Origin: Liquidambar formosana
Taxonomy: Eukaryota; Streptophyta; Magnoliopsida; Saxifragales; Altingiaceae
Assembly: GCA_039720395.1 (NCBI GenBank)
Contig: CM077834.1
Location: 5,910,607 to 5,974,606 of the forward strand
DNA length: 64,000 nucleotides
Direction: 5' to 3'
The notes below the pieces were generated by a model. It was not told the origin of the DNA. It worked only from the letters and a program-made list of their open reading frames with translations, and did no database searches. Shown here in pieces: positions 10,416-21,404 of the stretch. Position numbers and translations under genes: made by a program. Each line of letters begins with the position of its first letter. The first letter of the stretch is position 1.

Positions 10416-10439
10416 CTTACAAGGTTAGACCTCATACTT

Positions 10440-10950
10440 TACCATGTCAACCTATCTTCAACACTGTCCGACATTATCCAGGCAATAGGCCTTACAACAG
10501 CGTCAAGCACGCAGTTACCAGTGAATATCTATTATAAACTTTGCAGAAATGCAAGCCACAATTTCTTTTTTGCAATGAATCTAGAAGAACTGAACTTAAC
10601 CATGTAAATATTCAGACATGGCTGAGGTCACTGATTAGTCACCAAATTGAGCACCCCCGTATCCTCCAATGAGCCATTGGTTTTGCCATAAACCAAAACC
10701 AATAATTTCTCTTTAAGTCAACTCCATTGAGGAGATAACCCTTAGAAAGAAGGTAAAATAAAACAACAGAGTACAAGTCCAATCCATAAGCGTATTACAT
10801 ACAGATACAATTCCAGAAGTGTCATGCAAGATCAGATCAGATCAGATCAGATCAGATACATGGTAAGCTACAACAGAATCATTAGAGCAGATTAGAAAAA
10901 AAGAGGTTAACGAGTTCAATCAAAACAAGCAAATGGGAGATACATTTCAA
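10440..10950 (-). repeat. Orphan copy of the F-box 3' flank
   Basis: This matches 1700-2150 closely but is not followed by an FBD exon; the similarity fades near 10945. It probably marks a further F-box copy whose coding part was lost. A pentanucleotide (GATCA)n tract occurs at about 10829-10857. Confidence 0.65.
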
Positions 10951-11164
10951 ATTAATTAGATATACATTATGCCAACTATAAGAAAGAAGGGGGAATGTCT
11001 TTTGGCAACTTTTTCAAAGGAAGTATATTGTAACATGCAATGGTAGTGCAGATAACGTAGGACACTTGGAACCAGAGATTCCGACTTCAAATCTTCTCCC
11101 CTTTCTGTTGGATGCATGAACTTAAGGGTGCATTGTATCTCAACCCGGGTGCCCAACCAAAAAT

Positions 11165-11285
11165 TTTTTTTAAAAAAATAATAATAATAATTAATAAATC
11201 CCATTTACCAAATCAAGTTGTATAAAGGGGCTTGAACCCTAAACTTTCCCAAATCCCACCCCATACAAACTGAGCTAAGACATTG
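11165..11285 (-). mobile_element. tRNA-derived SINE fragment
   Basis: On the minus strand there is an A-box-like TTAGCTCAGTTTGTATGG and, about 35 bp further on, a B-box-like GGGTTCAAGCCCC. An AT-rich tail with ATT repeats follows. This spacing and order are those of a tRNA-derived SINE head. It is not a functional tRNA, because no cloverleaf completes it. Confidence 0.6.
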
Positions 11286-11528
11286 AAAATTTGAATAGTC
11301 ATTTTACATGACATTCTCAAAAATAGCTTAACTACACAATGAGCAACTTCCTTTGCCTTTACAACCACAAAAATCTCTTCTGCTAGATTGCCATCCTACT
11401 CTGTCTTCATGACTATTCTGTCTTTATGACTTCTTGTTTCCAATAAGAAATAACATTGAAAGATTGATAATGGTCGCCAACTTCGTTACCATCAGCTAAA
11501 ACAAGAAATAACTACTCTCTGTATTGAC

Positions 11529-11531
<3 letters not shown>

Positions 11532-11562
<31 letters not shown>

Positions 11563-11731
11563 TTTTCCAAAGCGTCCCCAGGTTTCGCCCAAGACTAATC
11601 CTCTGAGATACTGTTGGGCGCCAAAGCAGGGACCTCTCCCAAGAAAGTTTACTCCATCCACAAGGACTCGAATCCGAGACCCCTTGCTTAAGCGACCGGA
11701 GCCCCTTTCACTCAAGCCAACCTTCGTTGGT
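11532..11731 (-). mobile_element. tRNA-derived SINE with poly-A tail and TSD
   Basis: In minus orientation it starts with an A-box-like TTGGCTTGAGTGAAAGG and a B-box GATTCGAGTCC, and ends in a poly-A tail of about 30 (poly-T on the plus strand). The flanks carry the direct repeat TGTATTGACAACTT at about 11520-11533 and 11732-11745, a standard target-site duplication for LINE-mobilised SINEs. Confidence 0.85.
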
Positions 11732-12080
11732 TGTATTGACAACTTCTTTGTCAACCCATTTTCAATACTGTTACACATTACCTAGCTAATAAGGCAATAA
11801 AGCTGATTGAAGCCCGATAAAATAAAAAACACAACTTTTAATCCAATACATAGCTCTTCTCTTTTTATAGAGATACACTGTCGGAAGTGCCTTACAAATA
11901 ATACAGTAAGCTACAATTAGACTCAATAACCTAAGAGTATCCTTGACACCAAAAACATAGTAACCTGTCAAATACCCACTGCACGTCTCTAGAGTTGAAT
12001 AGAAAGAAGAGGTTAACCAGCTCAATCATCAAACAGGGAACAGGAATTACATTTCAAAACAGATTATGGCATCAGAAGAC

Positions 12081-12663
12081 TCATGATAATACAACTTGAC
12101 ATGTCTCTGATCTCCTTGGGAGTGTCAACAATTTCTTACTGGCCTTCAACTCTTCCTTTTTCGTCATATGAGTGCCTATGTTCAACATATGCAAAAAAAT
12201 TGCATTCTCTAGAAAATACTTTACCAGTTTCAGCTCCTCCTTTAGGCCTCGGAATGCACAAATTTTAATTTTCTCGAGGCTAAACAACAAACAATGAGGA
12301 ACCTGCTCTGGTGGACTCCACTGGAATTCTCCCCCGCCATTTTGCAGTACAGGTTCCTAACCAAAAAGAATTAAACAGTTCATAACTCAACAACAGTATC
12401 TCTCAGTTCTGCACATTCCTAGACATCTTTATTTCTTTCAGCTAGAGAATGTTATCTAAACTTACCCCTCTTAAGAAAAGTGCTTCTAGATTGGGCAGGC
12501 TTTGGAGAAAGTCTGGAAGCAACTGCCATCCAATGTCTTCATTAACACCAAGCTCCAGATGGGTCACATTATGAAGCTGAGGCAGCTCATATAAAGCTAA
12601 ATGAAGAGCCTTCATGCAAGATGAAGATAATGTGGAATCAAAGAGTTAAAATCTACTACTAGC

Positions 12664-12709
<46 letters not shown>

Positions 12710-13739
12710 AGCTAACCTTCACACAGTCACCAAATAAATGTAGAACCTTAACCTTAGAGATCCCTATAATAAGCTCATAGACATATTGGCCATAGATATA
12801 GCATCCTTCTTCATATTGTTGACTGCTCATATCAACATAAATATAAGCTTCAAGTAAAGAGTCTAGGTTCTTCACCGAATAGCCTTCCGCTACATAATAA
12901 ATGAGTTTAAGGTATTCAAGCCTTGGGGCATCAATGATGATCTCATACTCACAAAATTCTGTATCATATTCACCAATGAAGGCACATTCCATAGTCAAAC
13001 GCTTAAGTGAAGGAGCATAAATTTGAAAAATATTTATATTTTTTAATCCACATTCTTCTATAAGCAATTCTTCGAGCACGGGGTAGCTAGAAAAGAGCAT
13101 CTGCGTTGAGTCATCATCCAGAAATTCAATTGAGTTGAGATGCAGGGTCTTGAGTCCAGGAAAACGAACATAAGCAGGAACATTCAGAAGAAATTTTGTG
13201 CCTAGTTTTAGAGACCACGAGGCAGCACCTTAGAGTCTTTAACGGAGATGCAGAGATCAAGGCTCTTGAACATTACGCCATAGTGCAGCGCAAATCCATG
13301 CATTAAGATGGGAGGACTCATAACTTTGACCACATTTGAGACGAAATCTTTGCAGGTATGACACATTACGTAGAATTAGCACTCTATCGATAAAACTTGT
13401 AAAGCTCGATACCATTTTTCTTACTAAAATTCTGGTAGGCCTTTTTGTATATAACAGTAACTCATCGTCAAAGTCTAGATTGGGAAGTAGAGTCCAGATA
13501 TTCTTCCACCTGGTCGATAGAATACAAGTTGCCACCGCATACTTTGTTGGAAGAAAGGATAGAATGTGGCTGAGAATTCTGTCTGGTAAACTGCTGATCC
13601 TATCTTTGCTCTCTTTGATTTTAACTTCCTCAAAATTCTTCTGGCATTTTGGCAAACTATTGATCCCATCTTCCGTCTCTTCGATTTTCACTAGCTTGAT
13701 AAGATTATAGCTTCTAGAATTTGAATCCATGGATTCCAT
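12081..13739 (-). pseudogene. F-box/LRR/FBD gene copy B, frameshifted
   Basis: Exons: 13739-12717, 12609-12466 and 12356-12081, with conserved GT/AG borders. The start is MESMDSNSRS, and the F-box block is SSLPDRILSHILSFLPTKYA. In exon 1, just after RNVQE, one extra base shifts the frame and gives a stop at 13257. About 25 bp further downstream are also missing relative to copy A (the 'taccagtgtgccacaag' segment). The two changes together restore the original frame, and the rest of the LRRs, exon 2 and the FBD exon (ending CQVVLS) stay open. Intron 1 begins with a long CT/GA tract. Probably non-functional; it could yield a short F-box-only protein. Confidence 0.85.
12667..12705. repeat. (GA)n microsatellite in intron 1 of copy B
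   Basis: About 19 GA units lie a few bases inside the splice donor of intron 1. A shorter tract occupies the same position in copy A (about 6921-6943), and a degenerate (GAGAAA)n tract lies in copy F (about 41340-41380). Confidence 0.9.
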
Positions 13740-14712
13740 ATTTGTGTTCCTTTAACTGTCAATTTAAATATCTGGGAAAAAATAAATATAAGACAAGAGA
13801 TCAGGGTTCTGAATCATAAAATTCTTCAATATTTATGAACTGTGAGAACCCAAAAAATATAAAATATAAAAGTCTACTCACTGTACCCAAATACGCTATT
13901 TGGCATTATTTGAGTTAGGTTTTTCAATTTATGGAAGCAGACACAACATATAACATGTCAAGCTCAATATCAATACATAGTCCAATATTTAAACCAATGA
14001 ATTTCCTCTCACATTAAACAGAAAAATTATAAGTCCCACCCATCCACACTGAAAATTGCATAATTTTAGATTAAGCTAGCATCCCACTTAAAACTCTTCA
14101 TTTAGAATGCATTACACATGCATTTTTTTTACAATCAGACACACTGATTTGATAATTTGGGTTGGTTCAAATGTGTATACAATGAGGGACAGAAAACAAC
14201 AGCATCCCCCTCTGAGCTAATAAATCGAGAAGGGATGAACAACACTCTATCATTTAATGATAACCAGAAGGGAACACTAATGCAGAGGCATTCTTCAAAT
14301 TTAAATTTTGCCATTAGATATCATGACAGTGCAACCTTACAAATAAAACCAAAGGAATTTTTGGTAAGCAATTTTGAAGTACTTTTATTGCTTTAAAGAA
14401 GCAAGATATCAATCAATTTTTGCTTTCAAATGCAAGTAGAGTATTTTGAACATGCTGCCGTAACAGTGCCACAACAATTTAAGCAAAAAGAAGAGAGAAG
14501 GGGGGGGGGGGGGGGGTGGGTGGGTACCAAAACAACATAAAATTCAAGACAATAGATGGAGATATAAAAAAAAAAAAAAGAACAATCTTTATTGAAGAAA
14601 CCATTTTTGCATATATCCACAAGACCACAACAAATCAAACTGAAAATCAGTGACTTCAAACAACTCACACACACACACACTGATATATATATATATATCA
14701 AAATATAAAGGG

Positions 14713-14767
<55 letters not shown>

Positions 14768-15384
14768 CAAAATATAAAGGGAAATAAAATGGACTAACAA
14801 GTGATCAGACATTGGAGGCTGATGTCTACATGAGGTGCCACCAAGTCTGTGTCTTCAGAGATTGCATATACAAGTACGTTTGTAGACGTAAGGGGCTAAA
14901 TGGGAATTGGGTATCTTTCAGATTTGGATGGGAGAAAAGAAAGAGGTCTTGAAAGGGAACGGTAATGCCGCTTGCAATTTTGAAGATATCTAAAAGACGC
15001 CTAAAACCCTGTAAGAAGAGGGAACGTCATGCCAACCATTTTTTGGTAAAGAAACATTATTTTATTTTATTTCATTTTTTTTGAATTTTAATGGCTTATA
15101 CATCTTGGGAAACACAACAATTTTTCTTCTTCTTTTACATGGCTGATACATCTCAAACATTAAACTTTTAAATGGCCGAATTAATAGACATCGTTCCAAC
15201 TATAACAAAGAAGGGGAATGTCTTTTTGTATTCATAAAATTTTTAAGAGGTGGGCTATTGTCTTCACAAAATTTCCTTTCTACTCCCACTTAATTTACAT
15301 TTTTTAAGGTTTTATAAATGAAAACTTTTTTCCTCAGATAAAAAATAAAAAATAAAAATAAAAATAAAAAAATAAAAAGGAGGA
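13740..15384. other. 5' flank of copy B; microsatellite-rich, no gene
   Basis: Positions 14100-14300 resemble the 5' flanks of copies F and K (blocks near 43020-43160 and 63330-63420), so this is the shared upstream region of the family. It contains a G-run of 17 (14500-14516) and compound CA/TA microsatellites (14665-14770). Apparent ORFs across these tracts are low-complexity artefacts. Confidence 0.55.
14665..14785. repeat. Compound (CA)n(TA)n microsatellite, duplicated
   Basis: Two successive blocks each have a CA run, then a TA run, then 'tcaaaatataaaggga'. The second CA run is much longer (about 19 units). The repeated tail shows that the microsatellite was itself duplicated. Confidence 0.9.
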
Positions 15385-16072
15385 AAAAACTCCCATCATT
15401 TGAAGTCCAAGGCAGCTGTTGCCATTAACACCATGATTGACCTCGCATTGGTAGATAATTAATCCAGCTTCGAATGAGGATGCTCAAGATAGCATGGTAT
15501 ATATATAGTTCTCGTTATGCTTTAGGATAAACCCTCCCACTCTACTGAATAAATGGTACATGACACTCTACAAAAGGGAACTTTCAATTTCATTCCCATG
15601 GAACTGCTGCCTTGTGCTAGATGGCTCATCATATGGATGGTTGAACGTGCAGAATTTCAATTCCGTTTTCAGCACTGACAATAATTAATATGCAAGTCAA
15701 GAGTCGATAATAGCTTTTATAACATCAGAAACAATAATAACTCTTTTTACCTGATGGTTTTGAATTAATCGTAGGTATGAATCATTCATTTTCTCATCTT
15801 CATAAATAACCCAAAAGAGAAGGAAACCTTATGAACTTGAGCGGGCTATCAGAATATGTATTGAGTCACTCCATAGTTTTTCAACAGTAGAAACTGAATA
15901 GCAGAAGGTAAGCTACAAGTACACTCATTGACAATTAGAGAGTTCTCATAACATATGTCATCTTCATTATCAAAACCCCACATCACAACAGCATAAAGTT
16001 GTTCACGAGCTAATTCAATAAATGAGGAAGACACATTATTTTGAAAACACAAGACTTCGTCAAAAGAAGAAG
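15385..16072 (-). repeat. 3' flank of copy C, shared with the copy G block
   Basis: This matches 44920-45470 and again 46240-46579. Landmarks are 'gattggtagataattaatcc' and 'aaataacccaaaagagaagg'. It holds no gene. It marks the left edge of a duplication that carries copies C and G. Confidence 0.75.
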
Positions 16073-17634
16073 TCAGGAAATTTCAACTTGACAATCCTCT
16101 GAGCCCCTTGATAACATCAATAATTTCTTGGTAACTTTCAACTGTTGTTTTTTAGACATCCGACGATCCATACGTATTGTCATTTTCTTCAAAACTCTCG
16201 CATTCTTCAGAAAATACTCTGTTACACTCAAGTCATATTTGCGCCCTCTGAATGAAGCAATTTCAAGTGTCTTAAGGTGAAACAACAAACAAGAGGGCAC
16301 ATCTTGAGGCAGATCCAATAGGTGAGAGTAATCAACCACAGTGTTTGAAAGTCCCTAACCAAAAATGAAATATAGGGAGTCATAATCATAACTATTAGTT
16401 AAGTAGTTTTGGCTGAAAATTTGAATCTCATCTAAACTCACATCATAAAAAACAAGAGCTTCTAGAAGGGGCGAGCTGTCGAGTAAGTCCGGAAACATTC
16501 GACATCCAATATAATCGTGAACACCAATCTCCAAACGTCTCACATTGGGAAATGTAGGTAGTCGATGATTATAAAGCACAAGAAGCTGCATGCATGTAAA
16601 ATATGAGTACTCGAATTCTAAATATGAATAAGAAGACCAAGTGCCCACAAAACTAACCTCCATAAAATCATCTGATAAACGCAGGAACTGAACTTTAGAG
16701 ATTCCAACAAGAATTTCAGCTACAGATTCATCCCAATAACTATCGATCGCTGTCAATTGTTTGACACTGAGAGTAACATAAATATGAGCTTCAACGAGAG
16801 ATTGTAGATTCTTCACAGAAAAGATTCCTGGTACATAGTCAGCATATTTTAAGTAAACAAGATTTGGGGCATTCAACACAATCTCGTACGGGCGAAATTC
16901 AGTACCATAATCACCACGCGCCAAGAAAATAATAGTCAAACTCTTGAGTAAAGGAGCATCAATGTTACAAATATCAATACTTCTCCACCCACATCTTTGC
17001 ATAACCAAATCTTCAAGAACAGGGCAGCCAGATATAAGCCTCTGAATCGAATCATCATCCAGAAATACAATTTCATCAAGATGAATAACCTTGAGATTGG
17101 GTAAGCAAACCTCAATAGGAACATTCAAAACAAATTTAGAACCTAGTTTAATTTTAACACCACCAGCGATCGACAAGTAAAAAGATCGCAAGGCAGCATA
17201 GTGAACTCTTTCATGGAGATGTAAAGATCAAGCTCCCGAATATTACGCCGTAGTGTAGCACGAATCCATGCATTAACATGTGAATCATCAATACTTAGAT
17301 CACATTTGACACGAAATCTATCTATACATGCTACATTACATAGAATCAACACTCTGTCCACGAAGTTTGTAAAACTAGTTGTTTCTCTCACCGGATTCTC
17401 ATTCGCCTCTGGAGAACATAACAGTAAAGAATAGTCCAAGTCTATAAAAGGGATTGAAGCAAAAAGGTACTTCCACCTGGTTGATAAAATGCTGGTTCCC
17501 ACAGCATATTTTGTGGGAAGAGATGATAGTATGTGAAAAAGAACTGCGTCTGGCAAATTACTGATCCGGTCAATGCTTTCACCAGTTTTCACTTCTTCAT
17601 CCACCTTTTTGCGGCGCCTTGAGATTGAACCCAT
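16073..17634 (-). pseudogene. F-box/LRR/FBD gene copy C, 5-bp frameshift
   Basis: Exons: 17634-16658, 16585-16442 and 16354-16073. It is a very close duplicate of intact copy G (46580-48136). The start is MGSISRRRKK, and the F-box is SNLPDAVLFHILSSLPTKYA. After VVLKL in exon 1, 5 extra bases (near 17147) create a stop; the remaining LRRs, exon 2 and FBD exon are open in another frame. Intron 1 is 72 nt with no stop, as in G. It also differs from G at an F-box position (LFHILSS against LCHILSF). It most likely lost function after duplication; a truncated F-box protein of 163 codons is the alternative. Confidence 0.9.
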
Positions 17635-18032
17635 GAAGTTGGTGATTCTCTTCTTAAGAAGATATATGTGCTTACAAAGCAGAAAGAACCAAACTGATAT
17701 GCCTTTTGAGAGCTTGAAGTGGGTAGGTTCTGTGAGAAAGGAATTGGAGTTTTATACAAAGGTCGAGAATGAGTGTTTTGAAAATGGGGTTTCACTTGGG
17801 ATTTTGACAACAGAAGGCAGCGATTTGTTGATTTTTCGAAAACAAATTGTTAATTTTCGAAAACAATTTGGTGTTATGACCTTCCTAGTTCCTAGGAAAG
17901 TTCAATTCCAAACCATCAAAGTTTGGACTTAGAAAACAAGTCTCCGTAGCACACAGCATTCAAACTCGCCCTCTCTGTTAACATTGAACAGACCAAAATT
18001 AGGATAGTTATCAATTGACACACACAGCCAGC

Positions 18033-18067
<35 letters not shown>

Positions 18068-18348
18068 GACGAGAGAACATTATAGGAAAAAAGCTAGAAA
18101 ATTTAAAAATCAAGACTTCAGACAATAATTTAGGAAATTCTAGAGCCGTAAGGGGCAAAAATTACCGCACCTATTTGGCTATTTCCGATCTGGTGAGGAT
18201 AACGGATTGTATAGAGAGAAGGAGAGGTTGCCGGAATTTGACATTACGGTGAAAATATGGCCCTAGATTCGTCGGAGAAACGGTGAGTGATGAATGGCTT
18301 TGGAGAGAAAGGGTTCTAGAGAGAGAGATGACAAACTCGTAAAAGAGT
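17635..18348. other. 5' flank of copy C
   Basis: This matches 48137-48820 upstream of copy G, including a (CA)n(TA)n tract at 18032-18067. It presumably holds the promoter and 5' UTR of the C/G pair. It ends in the left target-site copy (aaactcgtaaaagagt, 18333-18348) of the LINE insertion. Confidence 0.65.
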
Positions 18349-19257
18349 TAAAGATATTAATCATATATTTATCACCAATTCCAGAGTTAAAAAAGTGTGG
18401 AATTTGGTCAGTAATTCTTATCCTATACCTATAAATAATGATAAAGATTTATTTAATTAGATTTTGAATCTGAATAAATGCTCTTCTCGAAAAAGTATTA
18501 ATGCAGATTATGAGATAGATAAAATTGCTAATTTACTTTGACAAATTTGGTATGTTCGAAATAATGTTATTTTTAAGAATAAGACCTTTAATAAATTCTT
18601 AATTATAGAGAAAGCTACTAATCTTTTTTCAGACTATGTGATTCAAGTTTCTAAAAATGATATTAACTTTGATAAATCCTTAAAAAGTGAAAACAAGAAA
18701 TTTAAAAAGAATTCAAAGTTTAGGAGATGGATTCCTCCTGACGATGAGTAGTTTAAATTGAATTTTGATGGATCTATTAAAAATAAGCGTGGGACTACGA
18801 GATCAATAATTCCTGATTAGTTTGGTAAGCCAATAGTTATGCATTGTAATTACTTTGAAGAGAATATTTTTGTTCCTAAAATGGAAGCTATTGCATTAAG
18901 GAATGGTTTGTTGTTAACAAAGCAAAAAAATTGTAACAAGGTGATTATTGAAGGTGATTCTAAATTGGTTATTAATAGTTTGCATCATTTAAATAATTGT
19001 TCTTGGACGATTTATAATATAATGAGTGATTGTAGGCAAATTATTATAGAAAATAATATGGATATTAAGATTAATCATGTGTATAGAGAAGCAAATAAAG
19101 CTGTTGATGCTTTTACAAAGTTGAGATATACTGTAAAATGTAATCGTTTATGAGAATCTAGTTTTTCTTCAAAAATATTGGTTGTTATCTGAGAAAATTT
19201 GGTAGGTAAATCTAATTTGAGAGAGAATTGACTGTCATTTACCAAAAAAAAAAAAAA
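18349..19257 (+). mobile_element. 5'-truncated plant LINE relic with RNase H domain
   Basis: The element is about 0.9 kb long and ends in a poly-A tail. It is bounded by a 16-bp direct repeat with one mismatch (aaactcgtaaaagagt and aaactcataaaagagt). The plus strand encodes the C-terminal part of a LINE ORF2. There is an IWYVRNNVIFKNKTF block, then KLNFDGS, and an RNase H-like part with IIEGDSKLVINSL and HVYREANKAVDAF. Three expected tryptophans are stop codons (near 18537, 18749 and 18818), so it is dead. The paralogous site beside copy G (about 48823-48838) is empty. The original full element would have been several kb. Confidence 0.9.
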
Positions 19258-20423
19258 AAACTCATAAAAGAGTGAGAGAAAAGCAAAAAAAAAAAAATAT
19301 TTCACTACCCAAAAAGCCAAAAAAAAAAAAAAAAAAAAAAAAAAAGGAAAAAGAAAATGATATTGGGCTCCAAAATAAGTTTCCCGCGGGTTCCCAAATC
19401 AGTTTCCCGCAAAAAGTTTATCGGGTATCAAGCCTGCATTTTATGCGTAAAGTTACGCATTTAGACCACGTGACCATTTACCATTGGGTAGTGACGTAGT
19501 GCTATAACGGTCATGCAGTTCTTTTTTTTTTGGTTGCATATTTAAGGTTTATTTTTTACATTAATTACAACTTTACCACAGGACACGTCACCGGGTAATA
19601 CAAACAACCGTAAATCTATCATTTACTTAGGCCAATCAAAACACGAGTAAATAATTAAATAATCAAAGAGCCAAGCCTGAAGAAATCCAAGCTAGGCTAA
19701 ATAGGATTCATGATAGGTTGTTTAAGCCTGTGAATGATCAAGAATCTTTTACCAAAAAAAAGATCAAAAATCGACAAAAATATGTTTTTTATTATTATTA
19801 TAATCTTATATTAGCTCAAATTTTAAGTACATATTTTATAAACCTTAAGCTTGGTAAAACTGCAAACGAACTAAATTGATTACAAATAACTCACAAACAT
19901 GTTTGATAAAGGCTCCATTGGATTCATTTATGTTTACAATTAGACAACCTCAAATGAACTGATGCTCATCTCGGTTGGACTTATAACAAGCCCAGCTCAA
20001 ACTTAAAAATGCAAGTATTTAACAAACCAAATTGAAAAACCAAAAAAATTGGCTCGGCGACAACCCTAGTTCCATAAGGAAAAGGGGATGTGAGAAGAAG
20101 GATAGATTACCTCCCCAGAGGTCCAATGGATTCTGATTCGAAAACAAGAACAAAGACCCAAAAAAATGGAGCTAGGTAGCATACTAGAAGTTAAGCATTC
20201 AGATAGCCTAAGTGATCCATGTTCTATTCAAAGCCACGCACCAAAAATATCAATAGTTTCTCTTCAATTTGACTCGATGTACACAAAAACCTTGGAAAAT
20301 AAATAAATAAAAATAGCACATGTATTAACCAATCTAATAGACCACATGTATTAACCAATCTAATAGACAATGTCATCAAAACGCTTTCTTTGAGAGGGGG
20401 AAAAAAGGAAAAGAAAAAAACAA
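19258..20423. repeat. Duplicated inter-gene spacer
   Basis: This matches 48823-49876, including 'gtttcccgcgggttccc' and 'gaccacgtgaccattta'. It contains poly-A runs at 19320-19345 and an AT-rich stretch at 19780-19800. No gene is seen; the small ORFs read through homopolymers. Confidence 0.7.
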
Positions 20424-20995
20424 TCAGAATAATACAACTTGATGTGCCTTTGATCTCCTTGAGAGTTTTAACAACCTCTTACTAACCTCCAACTCAGTCT
20501 TTTCCGTCATATTTTCCATTATTGCTAACTTCAACGTATGCAAAACGACTGCATTTTTAAGAAAATACTGAACCAGTTTCAGCTCTTCTTGCATTCCTTG
20601 GAATTCCCATATTTTGATTATCTTGAGGGAAAACATCAAACAACGAGGAACATGCTTGGGTGGACTCCACTGGAATTCTCCATTTCCTTGAGGTACAAGT
20701 CCCTAATTAAACAAAAATAAATAAATAAAAAATAACAAAAGGTTCAAAGTTGCTACTTCATGAATCACCAGCCAGTCTAGTAATATAGGTTCCTCGCCAT
20801 TATTTTTTTGAATTGTGCATCATATAATATTACCTCCCGGAAGAAAAGAACTTGTAGATTGGGTGAGTTTTGAAGTAATTCTGGAAGCAAATGCCATCAA
20901 ACGATACTTCCACTTAGTGGATAGAATGGTAGTTCCCACCGCATACTTTGTAGGAAGAAAAGATAGGATGTGGCCAAGAATTTCGTTTGGCGGAT
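20424..20995 (-). pseudogene. F-box/LRR/FBD relic with fused exon 2 and F-box
   Basis: Exon 3 (20702-20424) is an intact FBD exon of 93 codons starting GLVPQGNGEFQWSPP, nearly identical to copy H. The 3' half of exon 2 is present (from the donor at 20834 to about 20898). It is then joined directly to an F-box piece (NEILGHILSFLPTKYA, about 20990-20900). Everything between, meaning the LRRs and the start of exon 2, is deleted. No start codon and no LRRs, so it is non-functional. Confidence 0.85.
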
Positions 20996-21109
20996 AGAAT
21001 GCTTGTTGATTTTCGAAAACAATTTGCTATTGAAACTTCCACACAAAGAAACAAAACAAAACAAAACAAAAACGTCTAGGGTTCCAAACTTCACCTTCTC
21101 TAGAGAAGT

Positions 21110-21318
21110 GGATTTGGCGCATTTAGTCACTTTAAATATACCATGAAGTTACCGTGTGATGAGCGACACGTAGAAAGAGTTGAGATTGAAGGGTTGAGAT
21201 TGGAGATAACTATTTCCTGCCCAACCAATCTCAGCCCTCCACTTTCAACTTTCTTTACGTGTCACTCATTACACGATAACTTTACAGTGCATTTAAAGTG
21301 ACTAAATGCTCTAAATCC
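21110..21318. mobile_element. MITE with about 95-bp inverted repeats
   Basis: The two halves are near-complementary. Left: ggatttggcgcatttagtca; right, reverse-complemented: ggatttagagcatttagtca. The pairing continues through an 'acacgta' block to a short centre near 21220. A clear target duplication was not found, so the exact ends are uncertain. Confidence 0.7.
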
Positions 21319-21404
21319 AAATCCCTTCTCCGGTGTGATAACCACACGACGTGCAACATTCACTCGCTCTCGAGGTTAATTGGGAACAGGCGGAAACGGT
21401 AATT

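Noticed and set aside
11165..11731. A-box and B-box motifs as possible tRNA genes
   Set aside because: They are followed by SINE bodies and poly-A tails, and no complete cloverleaf can be formed. Annotated as SINEs.
14665..14785. Regularly repeated blocks that might suggest a CRISPR array
   Set aside because: They are dinucleotide microsatellites without unique spacers, in a plant nuclear context.
14426..14812. 128-codon minus-strand ORF
   Set aside because: Most of it is translated CA/TA microsatellite (CVCVCV and ILIYIYI runs) and poly-G.
15385..20995. C and G blocks as a false duplication from two haplotypes
   Set aside because: They lie in one contig about 30 kb apart with different neighbours, a LINE in one only, and distinct indels. 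A true paralogous duplication is more likely.
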